From positions 682,001-746,000 of the forward strand of contig CAVXSD010000010.1 in NCBI GenBank assembly GCA_963764305.1: a DNA stretch of 64,000 nucleotides. Direction: 5' to 3'. This stretch comes from Bog-473 sp963764305 (lineage in GTDB: Bacteria; Actinomycetota; Acidimicrobiia; Acidimicrobiales; RAAP-2). Positions 1 through 8,618 of this stretch are shown here, one piece after another. The stretch's first letter is position 1, and every line of letters starts with the position of its first letter. A program made the translations under genes and the position numbers. Under the pieces are notes generated by a model, which did not search any database, was not told the DNA's origin, and worked only from the letters and a program-made list of their open reading frames with translations.

Positions 1-159
1 CTGCGCGCCATGGCCGAGGACCGCAGCCCCCGGGTGATCGAGGCCGCCTACGAGGAGACCCGCCAGCGCATACTCGCCACACCCTTCCTCGCCTCGCTGG
101 GCGACCCGCTCGCCCCGCGCACGACGGATGAACCGGGGAAACGCCGCAGCACCCGGTAG
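1..159 (+). CDS. C-terminal end of an unidentified protein
   Basis: Frame 1 is open from the first base and stops at 157-159, giving 52 residues of a protein whose start lies outside the window. The visible part is helical and charged, with a basic tail ending in KRRSTR. I do not recognise the family from this fragment. It is followed after 38 bases by the acyltransferase reading frame on the same strand, so the two may be co-transcribed. Confidence 0.55.
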   Translation: MRAMAEDRSPRVIEAAYEETRQRILATPFLASLGDPLAPRTTDEPGKRRSTR

Positions 160-197
160 TAGCCTGCGGGGTCGGGGGGAGCTGGGAAGGGAGGCTG

Positions 198-1606
198 ATG
201 AGTCCGGATCGCCTGAGCCCGTTGGACGCCTCGTTCCTCCACATCGAGGATCACGTGTCCCATATGCACATCGCCTCGGTCGCCATCTTCGAGGGACCGC
301 CGCCGCCGTTCGGTGACATCGTCGCCATGGTGGAGGCCAAGCTCGATCTCGTCCCGCGCTACCGCCAGAAAGTGCGCTTCGTCCCCTTCGAGCTCGGACG
401 CCCGGTCTGGATCGACGACCCGCACTTCAACATCGAGTACCACCTGCGCCACACGGCGCTGCCGTCCCCCGGCGGGGAGAGCGATCTGCGCCAGCTGGTG
501 GGCCGCGTGATGGCGCAACAGCTGGACCGCTCCAAGCCCTTGTGGGAGATCTGGGTGGTCGAGGGGCTCGAGGACGGGCGTTGGGCGATTCTGGCCAAGA
601 CGCACCACTCCCTCGTCGACGGGGTCTCGGGCACCGACCTGCTGGCGGTCATCATGGACCTCAGCCCGGAGACCGAGCGCCCGGAGCCGTCGCAGTGGAC
701 GCCCCACCCCGAGCCCTCGGGGCTCCAGCTCGTGGTGGAGGCGCTGGAGAACATCGTGCAGTCCCCCTACGAGCAGGTGCGGGCCGCCCGGGCACAGACG
801 CGGGTGCTGCGCCACATGGCCGGCTACGTCCTCGAGGTCGCCGGTGGCCTCTTCTCTCTCGGCGGGCTCGTGCGCCCGACCCCGCTCTCGAGCCTCAACG
901 GCCCGCTCGGCCCGCACCGGCGCTACGCCTGGGCCACCACGTCGGTCCACGACATCAAGCGGGTGCGCAAGGCCCTCGGCGGGACCTTCAACGACGTCGT
1001 GCTGGCCAGCATCACCAACGGGTTCCGGGAGCTGCTCCTCTCACGCGGCGAGGACGTCGAGCGTGTCGTGCGCACCCTGGTGCCCGTGTCGGTCCGCCCA
1101 CGCGACGGCGCAGGCAAGGCGGTCGGCGACGGCACGCGGGGAACAAGGTCTCTGCGATGTTCGCCGAGCTGCCGGTGGACATCGACGATCCCACCCTGCG
1201 CCTCCACGTCATCACCGAGCAGATGAAGGACCTCAAGGACTCCGGCGAGGCGCTGGCCGGCGAGGCGCTGACATCGATGTCGGGCTTCGCGCCACCGATG
1301 CTGCTCGCGCTGGGCATGCGCCTGGCGACCAGGGCGGCCCAACGCAACGTGAACACGGTGACCACCAACGTGCCGGGCCCGCAGTTCCCGCTCTACGCCG
1401 CCGGCCGGCGGATGATCCGCGCCTTCCCCTACGTCCCCCTCGGCGGGCAGATGCGGCTGGGCATCGCCATCTTCTCCTACGACGGTGCGGTCAACTTCGG
1501 GATCACCGGGGACTACGACTCGACCGCGGACATCGACGTCCTGGCCGCCGGGATCGAGGACGGGATGACGCAGATGCTCAAGGTGTGCGAGCAGCCGCCC
1601 GGCTGA
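198..1606 (+). pseudogene. WS/DGAT family wax ester synthase/diacylglycerol acyltransferase, frameshifted
   Basis: The product would esterify acyl-CoA to fatty alcohols or diacylglycerol, making storage wax esters or triacylglycerol. The N-terminus has the family form LSPLDASFLHIED, and the acyltransferase motif HHxxxDG is present as HHSLVDG at residues 136-142. The first frame runs from ATG 198 (preceded by GGGAGG) and drifts into nonsense after about base 1130. The conserved C-terminal half, beginning GNKVSAMFAELPVD, continues in another frame to the TGA at 1604-1606. One missing base near 1110-1140 explains this. Together the parts give about 470 residues, the normal family length. Both halves look well conserved, so a sequencing error is as likely as a real lesion. 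Confidence 0.85.
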
Positions 1607-1609
1607 GCG

Positions 1610-2104
1610 TCACCCCTCCCAGTCCGGGATGCGGGCCACCTCGTCGGCGATGTAATCCCGCAGACCCGACACGATGACCCGCTCGACGGAGCGCCCGACG
1701 ATGGGGACGCGGACCTTCAGATCGCCCTCCGCCTCGACGTCCGTGCTGCCCGGCCCCTCCTTTCGCTCCTCGAAGCGGTAGGTGCCACTGGCGCTGAGCC
1801 GGTCCGGGTAGTGGTCGGGCAGCACGACCCAGCTCGACCGCGCCTCGGCCGGCAGGATCTCGGTCCGGGTGATCCACGACATCTTCCCCGGGTCCACCAC
1901 GGCCCGTACGGCGGACGACACCGAGCCGGTGAAGGCGAAGCGCACCTCGACGAGGATCCGGTCGCCTGCCGCTTCGTGGCGGACCAACTCGCGGACCGCG
2001 ATGTCATCGCGCGCCGGGCGCCCTTCGTAGAACGCCGGCGAGCCGTACGCCGCCATCGCCCGGGCCGGCGTGACCGCGACCGCCTGCCGGACGGCGAATT
2101 TCAC
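1610..2104 (-). CDS. DUF2505 family protein
   Basis: This 164-residue protein has the features of the actinobacterial DUF2505 family, a START/SRPBCC-like fold of unknown ligand: an N-terminal stretch with RAMAAYGSPAFYE, a central beta-rich region, and a C-terminal helix ending in DYIADEVARIPDWEG. There is no signal peptide or membrane segment, so it is probably cytoplasmic. Its ATG overlaps the stop of the upstream flavin-type gene (2101-2104, ATGA), so the two are translationally coupled. It ends 3 bases from the convergent acyltransferase gene. The family assignment comes from recognising the pattern; function is unknown. Confidence 0.65.
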   Translation of the reverse strand: MKFAVRQAVAVTPARAMAAYGSPAFYEGRPARDDIAVRELVRHEAAGDRILVEVRFAFTGSVSSAVRAVVDPGKMSWITRTEILPAEARSSWVVLPDHYPDRLSASGTYRFEERKEGPGSTDVEAEGDLKVRVPIVGRSVERVIVSGLRDYIADEVARIPDWEG

Positions 2105-2598
2105 GCGGTGGGGCGCGTCGACGGCAGTCCCAACTTGCGGTGGTCCCAGCTGACGGTCCGCTCCACGTTGAGCTTCACCGCCACCCGCTTGTGCAGCATG
2201 ATCTCGAGAATCGGCTTGAGCTCGTCGGTGTAGGGGCCGTTGTAACGCTCGTACACGCTGATGCCGAGCTCCCAGAGCTTGTCGGGGTCGTCGACGATCT
2301 CCGCCTTGCCCACCAACTCCACGCCCCGCAATTCCTCGTAGTAGTCACCGTCCTCGAAGAGGAGCGTGAGCCGGGGGTCCCGGCGCAGGTTCTGGACCTT
2401 CTGCGACTTGGTCTTCGTCTCGACCGTGATGCAGCCGTCGAGGAACCCGTACCACATGGCCACGGCGTGAATGGAGCCGTCGGGGGACATGGAGCACATC
2501 GTCATGTTCCGCCGCTCGGCGAGGAACGCCTCCACCTCGCCGGGTGTCATCTCTATGGCCTTGCGTTGATTCACGCCGTGGCCCATGGCCTCGGTCAT
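2101..2598 (-). CDS. Pyridoxamine-phosphate-oxidase-like flavin/F420 split-barrel protein
   Basis: This 165-residue protein belongs to the PPOX/F420-binding split beta-barrel superfamily. Visible family features are the N-terminal helix TPGEVEAFLAERR, the strand pattern SPDGSIHAVAMWYGFLDG, the KTKSQKVQNLRRDPR segment that usually contacts the cofactor phosphate, and a downstream LTLLFEDGDYYEELRGVEL strand. Many actinobacterial members bind F420 and reduce small organic substrates, but the cofactor cannot be fixed from sequence. GGGAGG lies six bases before the ATG at 2598. It overlaps the DUF2505 gene by four bases and probably shares its transcript. Confidence 0.75.
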   Translation of the reverse strand: MTEAMGHGVNQRKAIEMTPGEVEAFLAERRNMTMCSMSPDGSIHAVAMWYGFLDGCITVETKTKSQKVQNLRRDPRLTLLFEDGDYYEELRGVELVGKAEIVDDPDKLWELGISVYERYNGPYTDELKPILEIMLHKRVAVKLNVERTVSWDHRKLGLPSTRPTA

Positions 2599-2660
2599 CC
2601 GGTACCTCCCACTCGTGTGTCAGGGAGCGTAATCCTCTGAGCAGGGCCGGAGTCGTAAGA

Positions 2661-2711
2661 GTTCATCTGCAGAACACTTTACGGTTGCACCGGTTTCACG
2701 GCCCGTTTACC
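2661..2711 (+). promoter_or_regulatory. PHO-box-like direct repeats upstream of the response regulator
   Basis: GTTCATC (2661), GAACACT (2672), GTTGCAC (2684), TTTCACG (2694) and GTTTACC (2705) recur at about 11-base spacing. They resemble degenerate GTTCACC units as bound by PhoP-type OmpR-family regulators in actinobacteria. The array sits between the divergent flavin-protein and response-regulator genes. Several units match only 4 or 5 of 7 positions, so this is tentative. Confidence 0.35.
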
Positions 2712-3014
2712 TCGACTTCGTAGCGTGAGGGGCGATGGCGACCGTGGACCAATCCAGCCGGGACCTTCGTCCTGCTCCCGGTGTCGGCCACCATCGCGGC
2801 CAAGAAGGCTTGGCCGAGGTCATCATCATCCGACCGGAGCGCTCACACCGCCCCGGGATCCTCGGGTCGTTGGTCACCGTGGCGCGGGTCTTCGTTTCCC
2901 CGCGCCGCCAGGCGACGTCGGTGCGATCTACCCCCCGTCCGCCGTCGTCGCCTGCACTTCTCCCGTTCAGGCCGCCTCGGGTCCCCCACGACGCTGCCTG
3001 AGGCGGAACCGGGC

Positions 3015-3761
3015 GTGGCGATTGCAAACGCACCGGCCACCAGCGGCCGGGCCCCATCGGCCGGCCCGGGCCGGGACAACCGTCCGCTGGTACTCGTGGT
3101 CGACGACGAGGAGTCCTACCGCCAGGCGCTGGCGTCCGGGCTCACACGCGAAGGGTTCTCGGTCGAAGCCGCCGGGGACGGGCACGAGGCGCTGCGCCTC
3201 TTCCATCGGATTCATCCCGATCTCGTGCTGCTCGACGTCATGTTGCCCGACCAGTCCGGCATCGAGATCTGCCAGCAGATGCGGGTCCTCAAGCCCGTGC
3301 CCATCATCATGGTCACCGCGCGCGACTCCGAGGTCGACATCGTCCTCGGGCTGGAGTTGGGCGCCAGCGACTACGTGGCCAAGCCGTTCCGCCTGCGCGA
3401 GCTCGTCGCCCGCATGCGGGCCGTGTTGCGACGCGGCGTGGCTGTCGCCGAGCACCACGAGGAGGTCCTCAGCGTGGGTCCCGTGCGCCTCGACGCCGGG
3501 CGGCGCGAGGTCACGGTGAGCGAGGTGCCGGTCGAGCTCTCCCGCAAGGAGTTCGACCTCCTGGCCCTGCTGATGGCCCACAGCGGCCAGGTCGTGACCC
3601 GTGACTGGTGCATCGACCGGCTCTGGTGGGACCAGGAGCTGACCGACACGCGCACCCTCGACACCCACATCAAGCGGCTGCGCCGGAAGGTCGAGCCTGA
3701 CCCGGCCAACCCCCGCCACCTGGTCACCGTCCGCGGCGTGGGCTTCCGCTTCGAGGGATAG
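3015..3761 (+). CDS. OmpR/PhoB-family response regulator, RegX3-like
   Basis: This is a DNA-binding two-component regulator. From the proposed GTG at 3015 (248 residues) the receiver domain starts near residue 24 with VLVVDDEES (acidic residues 30-32). The phospho-acceptor is D74 in LLDVMLP, followed by VTARDSEVD and the KPF lysine. A winged-helix domain follows, with LSRKEFDLLALLMAH, LDTHIKRLRRKVEPDP and VTVRGVGFRFEG. The sequence pattern is closest to RegX3/PhoP. The frame is open upstream to 2781, but the residues before 3015 look non-coding and a GAGGCGG ribosome site lies just before this GTG. No histidine kinase is adjacent, so the partner is elsewhere. Confidence 0.85.
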   Translation: MAIANAPATSGRAPSAGPGRDNRPLVLVVDDEESYRQALASGLTREGFSVEAAGDGHEALRLFHRIHPDLVLLDVMLPDQSGIEICQQMRVLKPVPIIMVTARDSEVDIVLGLELGASDYVAKPFRLRELVARMRAVLRRGVAVAEHHEEVLSVGPVRLDAGRREVTVSEVPVELSRKEFDLLALLMAHSGQVVTRDWCIDRLWWDQELTDTRTLDTHIKRLRRKVEPDPANPRHLVTVRGVGFRFEG

Positions 3762-3788
3762 CCCCGGCAGGGACGCGGCCTTTCGTCC

Positions 3789-3794
3789 TACATT
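3789..3794 (+). promoter_or_regulatory. -10 element of a leaderless promoter
   Basis: TACATT lies exactly six bases before the ATG at 3801, which places transcription start at or next to the start codon. No ribosome-binding site is present. Confidence 0.45.
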
Positions 3795-3800
3795 GAGCGG

Positions 3801-5075
3801 ATGCAAAAAGGCGACGTTGTTCCCGATTTCACCCTCCCCGACCAGACGGGTGAGCCCCGCACGCTGAGCGGCTTCCTCGCCAACGGACCGGTGGTGCTGT
3901 TCTTCTACCCGGCGGCGATGACCAAAGGGTGCACCAAGGAGAGCTGCCACTTCCGGGACATGGCCGGCGAGTTCGCCGCCGTCGGCGCCCAGCCGGTCGG
4001 CATCAGTGCCGACGGAGTCGAGAAGCAGAAGCGGTTCGACGAGAAGGAGTCCCTCGGCTTCCCGCTGCTGTCGGACTCCGACCGGGTCGTGGCATCCCAA
4101 CTCGGCGCCAAGCGTGGCATGAACTTCCTCCCCAACAAGCGGGTCACCTACGTGATCGACACCGACCGGACCCTCCTGGACGTGATCCACACCGAGGTCT
4201 CCATGGATGCGCACGCGGACAAGGCGCTGGCTCTCCTGAAGGCGCGCGTCGCGCTGCCTGACCGCACCGTCGTCATCACCGGCGCCGCCTCGGGGATCGG
4301 CGCCGCCACCGCGGCGCGGCTCGGCGCCGCGGGCTGGAACGTCATCGGCATCGACAAGGACGAGACCGACATCGTCGCCGACCTGTCGACCCCCGCGGGG
4401 CGCCGTGACGCCGTGACGGGCGCGACGGAACGCTCCGGCGGCGCGCTGGCCGGCATCGTGACCTGTGCCGGGTTGGCCGGCCTGCCGGGCCGGGCCGGCT
4501 CCCAGCTGGCCGCCGTGAACTACTTCGGCACGGTGGACGTGCTCGAGGGTCTGCGGCCGCTGCTGGCCCCGGGTGGTGCGGCGGTGGCGATCAGCTCGAA
4601 CTCGACCACGGTGCAGCCGGCCATCCCGGCCGACCTGGTCGAGGCCCTCCTCCGCCACGACGAAGACGCGAGTGCGCAGATCGCCGACGCCCGGGACTCC
4701 CTGGTGGCCTATCCGGCCAGCAAGCTGGCGCTGGCCCACTGGGTGCGCCGGCACGCCACGGGACGCGACTGGGCCGGCTCGGGCCTCCGCCTCAACGCCA
4801 TCGCCCCCGGCCTGATCGACACGCCGATGGTGGCGGGCATGCGGGCCGACGCCGAAGCCGGGCCGTTGCTCGACATGCTGCCGATCCCGCTCGGGCGCCC
4901 CGGCCGGCCCGAGGAGATCGCCGCGCTCGTCGCCTTCCTTCTCGGCCCCGATGGGACCTTCTTCTGCGGGTCGGTGCTCTTCTGCGACGGCGGGAGCGAC
5001 GCGCTGCTGCGCACGGACGACTGGCCCGCGGCCTGGGACATCTCCGTCCGCGACCTCGGCCAGCAGCTCTCCTGA
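3801..5075 (+). CDS. Apparent fusion of PrxQ/Bcp peroxiredoxin and 3-alpha-HSD-like SDR
   Basis: One 424-residue frame holds two enzymes. Residues 1-148 are a PrxQ/Bcp peroxiredoxin, with peroxidatic Cys44 and resolving Cys49 in GCTKESC. Residues 155-405 are a short-chain dehydrogenase: TGAASGIG (160-167), serines near 265, and catalytic Y304/K308 in YPASK. The insert before YPASK and the pattern IVADLSTPAGRR resemble 3-alpha-hydroxysteroid dehydrogenase/carbonyl reductase. The junction ARVALPDRTVVITG has no stop. A TGA in another frame falls exactly there (4259-4261), so a single-base error could have joined two genes. The start looks leaderless (TACATT, six bases, ATG). Confidence 0.75.
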   Translation: MQKGDVVPDFTLPDQTGEPRTLSGFLANGPVVLFFYPAAMTKGCTKESCHFRDMAGEFAAVGAQPVGISADGVEKQKRFDEKESLGFPLLSDSDRVVASQLGAKRGMNFLPNKRVTYVIDTDRTLLDVIHTEVSMDAHADKALALLKARVALPDRTVVITGAASGIGAATAARLGAAGWNVIGIDKDETDIVADLSTPAGRRDAVTGATERSGGALAGIVTCAGLAGLPGRAGSQLAAVNYFGTVDVLEGLRPLLAPGGAAVAISSNSTTVQPAIPADLVEALLRHDEDASAQIADARDSLVAYPASKLALAHWVRRHATGRDWAGSGLRLNAIAPGLIDTPMVAGMRADAEAGPLLDMLPIPLGRPGRPEEIAALVAFLLGPDGTFFCGSVLFCDGGSDALLRTDDWPAAWDISVRDLGQQLS

Positions 5076-5114
5076 TCGCGCCGCCTCCGGGCCGGGCCCG
5101 CCGGGCGCCGACCG

Positions 5115-5120
5115 TAGGCT
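5115..5120 (+). promoter_or_regulatory. -10 element of a leaderless promoter
   Basis: TAGGCT lies seven bases before the ATG of the MFS gene at 5128, with no ribosome-binding site between. Confidence 0.4.
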
Positions 5121-5127
5121 GACCGCC

Positions 5128-6372
5128 ATGCCGGGCCGGATCCTGGTGGACACCACCCCGCTGCGGGAGAGCCGCGACTTTCGTCTGCTTTTCATCGGTC
5201 AACTCATCTCGGTCATCGGGACACAGCTGACGGTCGTGGCCATCCCCTACCAGGTGTACTCCATGACGCACTCCACCCTGCAGGTGGGGGCGATCAGCCT
5301 GGCCCAGCTCTTCCCCTTCCTCGCCGGTGCGCTCTCCGCGGGGCCCATCGGCGACTCCGTCGACAAACGCCGGATCATGGTGTGGGCGGCGCTGGCCCTG
5401 ATGCTCACCAGCGGCGGCATGGCCGTCAACGCCGCGGTCGCCCACCCCTCGCTGGCCGTGCTCTACGTCATCAGCGCGCTGGCGGCCGGGTTCACGGGCT
5501 TCTCGAGCACCGCCCGCATGGCGGCAGTGCCCGGCATGGTCGAGCGGCGGCAGATCCCCGCCGCCGCCGCCATGACACAGATCGTCTTCCAGGTGGGGGT
5601 CATCGTGGGGCCGGCGCTCTCCGGCCTGCTCCTCGGCATCGGGCTCCCGCTCGTCTACGCGCTCGACGCGGCGTCGTTCGTGGTGGCCGTCATCACCTCG
5701 GCCATGATTGCTCCGATCCCACCGCACCACGGAGCCGCCGGCGTCTCGCCCTGGCAGTCCACCAAGGAGGGGCTGCGCTACCTGCGCTCACGCCAGGCGT
5801 TGCAAGGCGTCTATCTGATCGACATCAACGCCATGGTGTTCGGCATGCCCCGGGCGCTCTTTCCCGCGATGGCCGGCTCCGTCTTCGGGGGCGGCACCAT
5901 CACCCTCGGCTTCCTGTACGCCGCGCCCGGCGTCGGCGCGTTGATCGGGGCAGTGACCACGGGCTGGGTTGCCAACCTTCGGCGCCAGGGCTGGGCCGTG
6001 ATCGTGGCCGTCTGCGTGTGGGGTGCCGCCATCGCGCTGTTCGGATTCACCGACACGCTCTGGATCGCCCTCGCCCTGCTGGCCGTGGCCGGGTGGGCCG
6101 ACGTGATCTCGGCCGTGCTGCGCAACACGATCCTGCAGAGCTCCATCCCCGAGCGGTTCCGCAGCCGCATGTCCTCCATTCAGATGGCCGTGGTGCAGGG
6201 CGGCCCGCGCCTCGGCGACATGGAGTCCGGGGCGGTGGCGACCCTGACCAGCATCGAGTTCTCCGTCGTCTCGGGCGGCCTCGCCTGCATCATCGGTGCC
6301 GCGGTCATCGGCGCGCTGTTGCCGGTCTTCCGGCACCACGTCGCCGGTGAGATCGACGACGTGCCCATATGA
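5128..6372 (+). CDS. MFS exporter of the EntS/MFS_3 type
   Basis: This 414-residue membrane protein has about 12 hydrophobic segments and belongs to the major facilitator superfamily. After a short cytoplasmic N-terminus (LRESRDFRLLFIGQLISVIG) comes the loop 2-3 motif GPIGDSVDKRRIM. The closest family resemblance is the enterobactin-exporter-like MFS_3 group, which exports siderophores, drugs or other small molecules. The substrate is not deducible. ATG 5128 is chosen because the protein-like sequence starts there and TAGGCT lies seven bases upstream; the open frame further upstream overlaps the preceding gene and is not protein-like. Confidence 0.85.
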   Translation: MPGRILVDTTPLRESRDFRLLFIGQLISVIGTQLTVVAIPYQVYSMTHSTLQVGAISLAQLFPFLAGALSAGPIGDSVDKRRIMVWAALALMLTSGGMAVNAAVAHPSLAVLYVISALAAGFTGFSSTARMAAVPGMVERRQIPAAAAMTQIVFQVGVIVGPALSGLLLGIGLPLVYALDAASFVVAVITSAMIAPIPPHHGAAGVSPWQSTKEGLRYLRSRQALQGVYLIDINAMVFGMPRALFPAMAGSVFGGGTITLGFLYAAPGVGALIGAVTTGWVANLRRQGWAVIVAVCVWGAAIALFGFTDTLWIALALLAVAGWADVISAVLRNTILQSSIPERFRSRMSSIQMAVVQGGPRLGDMESGAVATLTSIEFSVVSGGLACIIGAAVIGALLPVFRHHVAGEIDDVPI

Positions 6373-6373
6373 T
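6368..6373 (+). promoter_or_regulatory. -10 element of a leaderless promoter
   Basis: TATGAT (overlapping the MFS stop codon) is followed by six bases and the ATG at 6380. This is the best -10 match among the leaderless promoters in the window. Confidence 0.5.
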
Positions 6374-6379
6374 CCGGCC

Positions 6380-7150
6380 ATGAGCAACACGTTCGCCGAG
6401 CCGACGTGGGGCGAGGTCGACCCCGCCGCCCTCAGCCGCATCCTCGTCGTCTCGCCCCACTTCGACGACGCCGCCATGGGCGCCGGCCATCTGATCGGCA
6501 GCTACGACGACACGACCGTCGTCACGGTCCTCGGCGGGCGGCCGCCCGCCTACCCCGACGAGCCTTCGGAGTGGGATGCGCTGGGCGGCTTCGTGGCCGG
6601 CGATGACGTGGTGGCGGTGCGGCGGGAGGAAGACGCCGCGGCGATGGCGGTCCTCGAATCGGGCTACGAATGGCTCGAGTTCGCCGACCACCAGTACCTG
6701 GCCCCGCCGGACCGGCCCACGCCGGCCGACGTGGCGCCTGTTCTCGCCGCCACCATCGACGCACTCGATCCCACCTCTGTGTTCTTCCCGATGGGACTCG
6801 GCAATCCCGATCACGTGATGGTGCACGACGCCTGCCTCCTGGTGCGCCTTGAGCAGCCGGAACGTCTGTGGTTCTGCTACGAGGACCACGGCTACAAGCA
6901 TCTGCCCGGCCTCCTGGCCTGGCGCGTGGCGAAGCTCCTGCGCGCCCATCCCTGGCCGACGCCCGCCATCGTGCCGCACGTGCCCGACGAGGAGCGCAAG
7001 CGCCGCGCCATCTGGTGCTACACGTCGCAGATCGCCCCGCTCGAGCAGGACCACGCGCTCACCGCTCGCATGGAGGGCCGCGTCCCCGAGCAGTTCTGGC
7101 AGCTGGCGTCGCCGCCGGCCGGGTGGGAAGGGCTGGCCGACTTCATCTGA
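6380..7150 (+). CDS. PIG-L family zinc deacetylase
   Basis: This 256-residue protein belongs to the PIG-L/LmbE family, which removes N-acetyl groups from GlcNAc conjugates (mycothiol, GPI and antibiotic pathways). The zinc motif is present as SPHFDDAAMGAG (H27, D29, D30), and the later metal or catalytic histidines fit GLGNPDHVMVHDA. The spacing matches the hydrolase core, though it is not clearly MshB or Mca. The gene begins seven bases after the MFS stop and is followed by a strong hairpin, so it ends a transcription unit. Confidence 0.8.
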   Translation: MSNTFAEPTWGEVDPAALSRILVVSPHFDDAAMGAGHLIGSYDDTTVVTVLGGRPPAYPDEPSEWDALGGFVAGDDVVAVRREEDAAAMAVLESGYEWLEFADHQYLAPPDRPTPADVAPVLAATIDALDPTSVFFPMGLGNPDHVMVHDACLLVRLEQPERLWFCYEDHGYKHLPGLLAWRVAKLLRAHPWPTPAIVPHVPDEERKRRAIWCYTSQIAPLEQDHALTARMEGRVPEQFWQLASPPAGWEGLADFI

Positions 7151-7164
7151 TGCCGGGGCGCGCA

Positions 7165-7197
7165 ACGGCCCGCCCGGGGGGGAGTCGGGCGGGCCGT
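7165..7197 (+). terminator. Strong GC-rich terminator hairpin after the PIG-L gene
   Basis: A perfect 12-base-pair stem (ACGGCCCGCCCG pairing with CGGGCGGGCCGT) encloses a nine-base loop, 14 bases after the PIG-L stop codon. No U-tract follows, as is common for actinobacterial terminators. Confidence 0.7.
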
Positions 7198-7604
7198 CGG
7201 TGAACCTCGCCTCTCTGAGACGCTTTCCGGCTGCCCGATCGCCGCCGCTGCGGGAACTGGCAGTCCTTACCCATCTGACAGTGGTCCCGGCCTGTCGCGA
7301 AAGCAAGGGGGGCCCACCACAGTTCACACGCTGGAAACCCCGGGCCTGTCAGCCCTGTCGGGTGATCGGACTGTGCGCATCGCACAACGTCCGCTCGACG
7401 CCGGAGTGGTTCGAGAGCCCCGAGCTCGAGCTGGCAGCCCGGGATCCTCCTCGGTGTCGCGGTGTTCGTCCCGGGTTCCGCACCGCGCTGGTCATCTCCC
7501 TCGGCCTCGTCGTGATCGTCCCCGCCCCGGGGAGAGTCCCGCCCGGCGCCGGGGCATCCGCCGTTGCAAGCCGCGGCCGCGGCCCGTCACTAGAGTCGAG
7601 TGCG
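7198..7604 (+). other. Non-coding stretch before the repair cassette
   Basis: About 400 bases with no convincing gene on either strand. An open frame runs through on the plus strand into the polymerase gene, but its residues are Arg/Pro/Ser-rich and not protein-like. I looked for a structured leader or riboswitch and found no diagnostic motif. A likely promoter -10 (TAGAGT) sits at the right end. Confidence 0.4.
7591..7596 (+). promoter_or_regulatory. -10 element before the polymerase-ligase operon
   Basis: TAGAGT lies eight bases before the GTG at 7605. This implies a leaderless or very short-leader transcript for the operon. Confidence 0.4.
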
Positions 7605-8615
7605 GTGCCAGGGGACGACGAGCGGACGGTGGAGGCCGGCGGGCACGAGGTCCGCATCTCGCGGCCGGACAAGGTGTACTTCCCCGCCCTCGATGCCACG
7701 AAGTTCGACCTGGTCTCGTACTACCTCGAGGTGGGGGATCACCTGCTGAACACCGCCGGTGGGCGACCCGCCATGCTGCAGCGGTTCCCCGAGGGAGCCA
7801 CAGGCAAGTCCTTCTACCAGAAGCGCATCCCGGCGGGTGCACCGGACTGGCTGCAGTCGACCACCGTGTCCACTCCCAACGGCACCACCTCCAACGCGCT
7901 CGTCGTGGCCGACATCGCCCACGTCGTGTGGGCGGTGAACATCGGCTGCCTCGGTCTGCACCTGTGGCCGTACCTCGCCGCCGACCCCGCGCACGCCGAC
8001 GAGCTGCGCATCGACCTCGACCCCACGACCGGCATCGGCTTCGAAGAGGTGCGGGCCGTCGCCCTGCTCTGCCGCGACGTGCTCGACGAGCTCGGCCTGC
8101 GCGGCTACCCCAAGACCACCGGCAGCAACGGGCTGCACGTGTACCTTCGGCTCGAGGCGCGCTGGGACTCGGTGGAGGTGCGCGCCGCCGCCGTCGCCCT
8201 GGCCCGCGAGCTCGAGCGGCGATTTCCCGACCTGATCACGGCGAACTGGTGGAAGGAGGAGCGCGGCAGCCGCGTCTTCGTCGACTTCAACCAGAACGCA
8301 CCCCACAAGACGGTGTTCGGCGCCTGGTTCGCCCGACCCCGCACCGGCGGGCAGGTCTCGACGCCGCTCACGTGGGACGAGGTCGAGAACGTGGTCCCCA
8401 ACGAGCTGACCATCCGCACCGTGCCCGACCTGGTGCGCCGGCGCGGCGACCCCTGGGCCGACATCGCCACCCGGCCGCAGTCGATCGAGCCGCTGCTCGA
8501 ACTCGCCGCGCGCGACAGGGAGGCCGGCCTGCACGACGCGCCGTGGCCGCCGCAGTACCCCAAGATGCCCGACGAGCCGCCCCGGGTGGCCCCGAGCCGG
8601 GCCAAGAAGGCGTAG
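7605..8615 (+). CDS. LigD-type primase-polymerase (PolD/Prim-PolC-like)
   Basis: This 336-residue protein is a stand-alone polymerase domain of the LigD family, archaeo-eukaryotic primase fold, used in end joining and gap filling. Visible features are the N-terminal RISRPDKVYFP, the metal-binding LRIDLDPTTG, TTGSNGLHVYLRL, a conserved VFVDFNQNAPHKT segment, and the C-terminal region with VRRRGDPWADI. There is no fused ligase or nuclease domain. The start is GTG 7605, where similarity begins. The next gene starts three bases after its stop, and an ATP-dependent ligase follows, so the polymerase and ligase are supplied as separate subunits, as in mycobacterial Prim-PolC and LigC. Confidence 0.85.
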   Translation: MPGDDERTVEAGGHEVRISRPDKVYFPALDATKFDLVSYYLEVGDHLLNTAGGRPAMLQRFPEGATGKSFYQKRIPAGAPDWLQSTTVSTPNGTTSNALVVADIAHVVWAVNIGCLGLHLWPYLAADPAHADELRIDLDPTTGIGFEEVRAVALLCRDVLDELGLRGYPKTTGSNGLHVYLRLEARWDSVEVRAAAVALARELERRFPDLITANWWKEERGSRVFVDFNQNAPHKTVFGAWFARPRTGGQVSTPLTWDEVENVVPNELTIRTVPDLVRRRGDPWADIATRPQSIEPLLELAARDREAGLHDAPWPPQYPKMPDEPPRVAPSRAKKA

Positions 8616-8618
8616 CCG

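Noticed and set aside
2735..3001. An 88-codon frame with GAGGGG before its ATG, upstream of the response regulator
   Set aside because: Composition is Arg/Pro/Ser-rich and no family is recognised. A faint likeness to the NuoI N-terminus was too weak to call.
2967..5195. A 742-codon minus-strand frame
   Set aside because: It is the antisense shadow of the regulator and peroxiredoxin-SDR genes; GC-rich genes give long shadows. The same applies to other long antiparallel frames.
7198..7604. A riboswitch, such as a c-di-AMP element, before the polymerase gene
   Set aside because: No conserved core motif was found, and a -10 element next to the GTG argues for a leaderless transcript.
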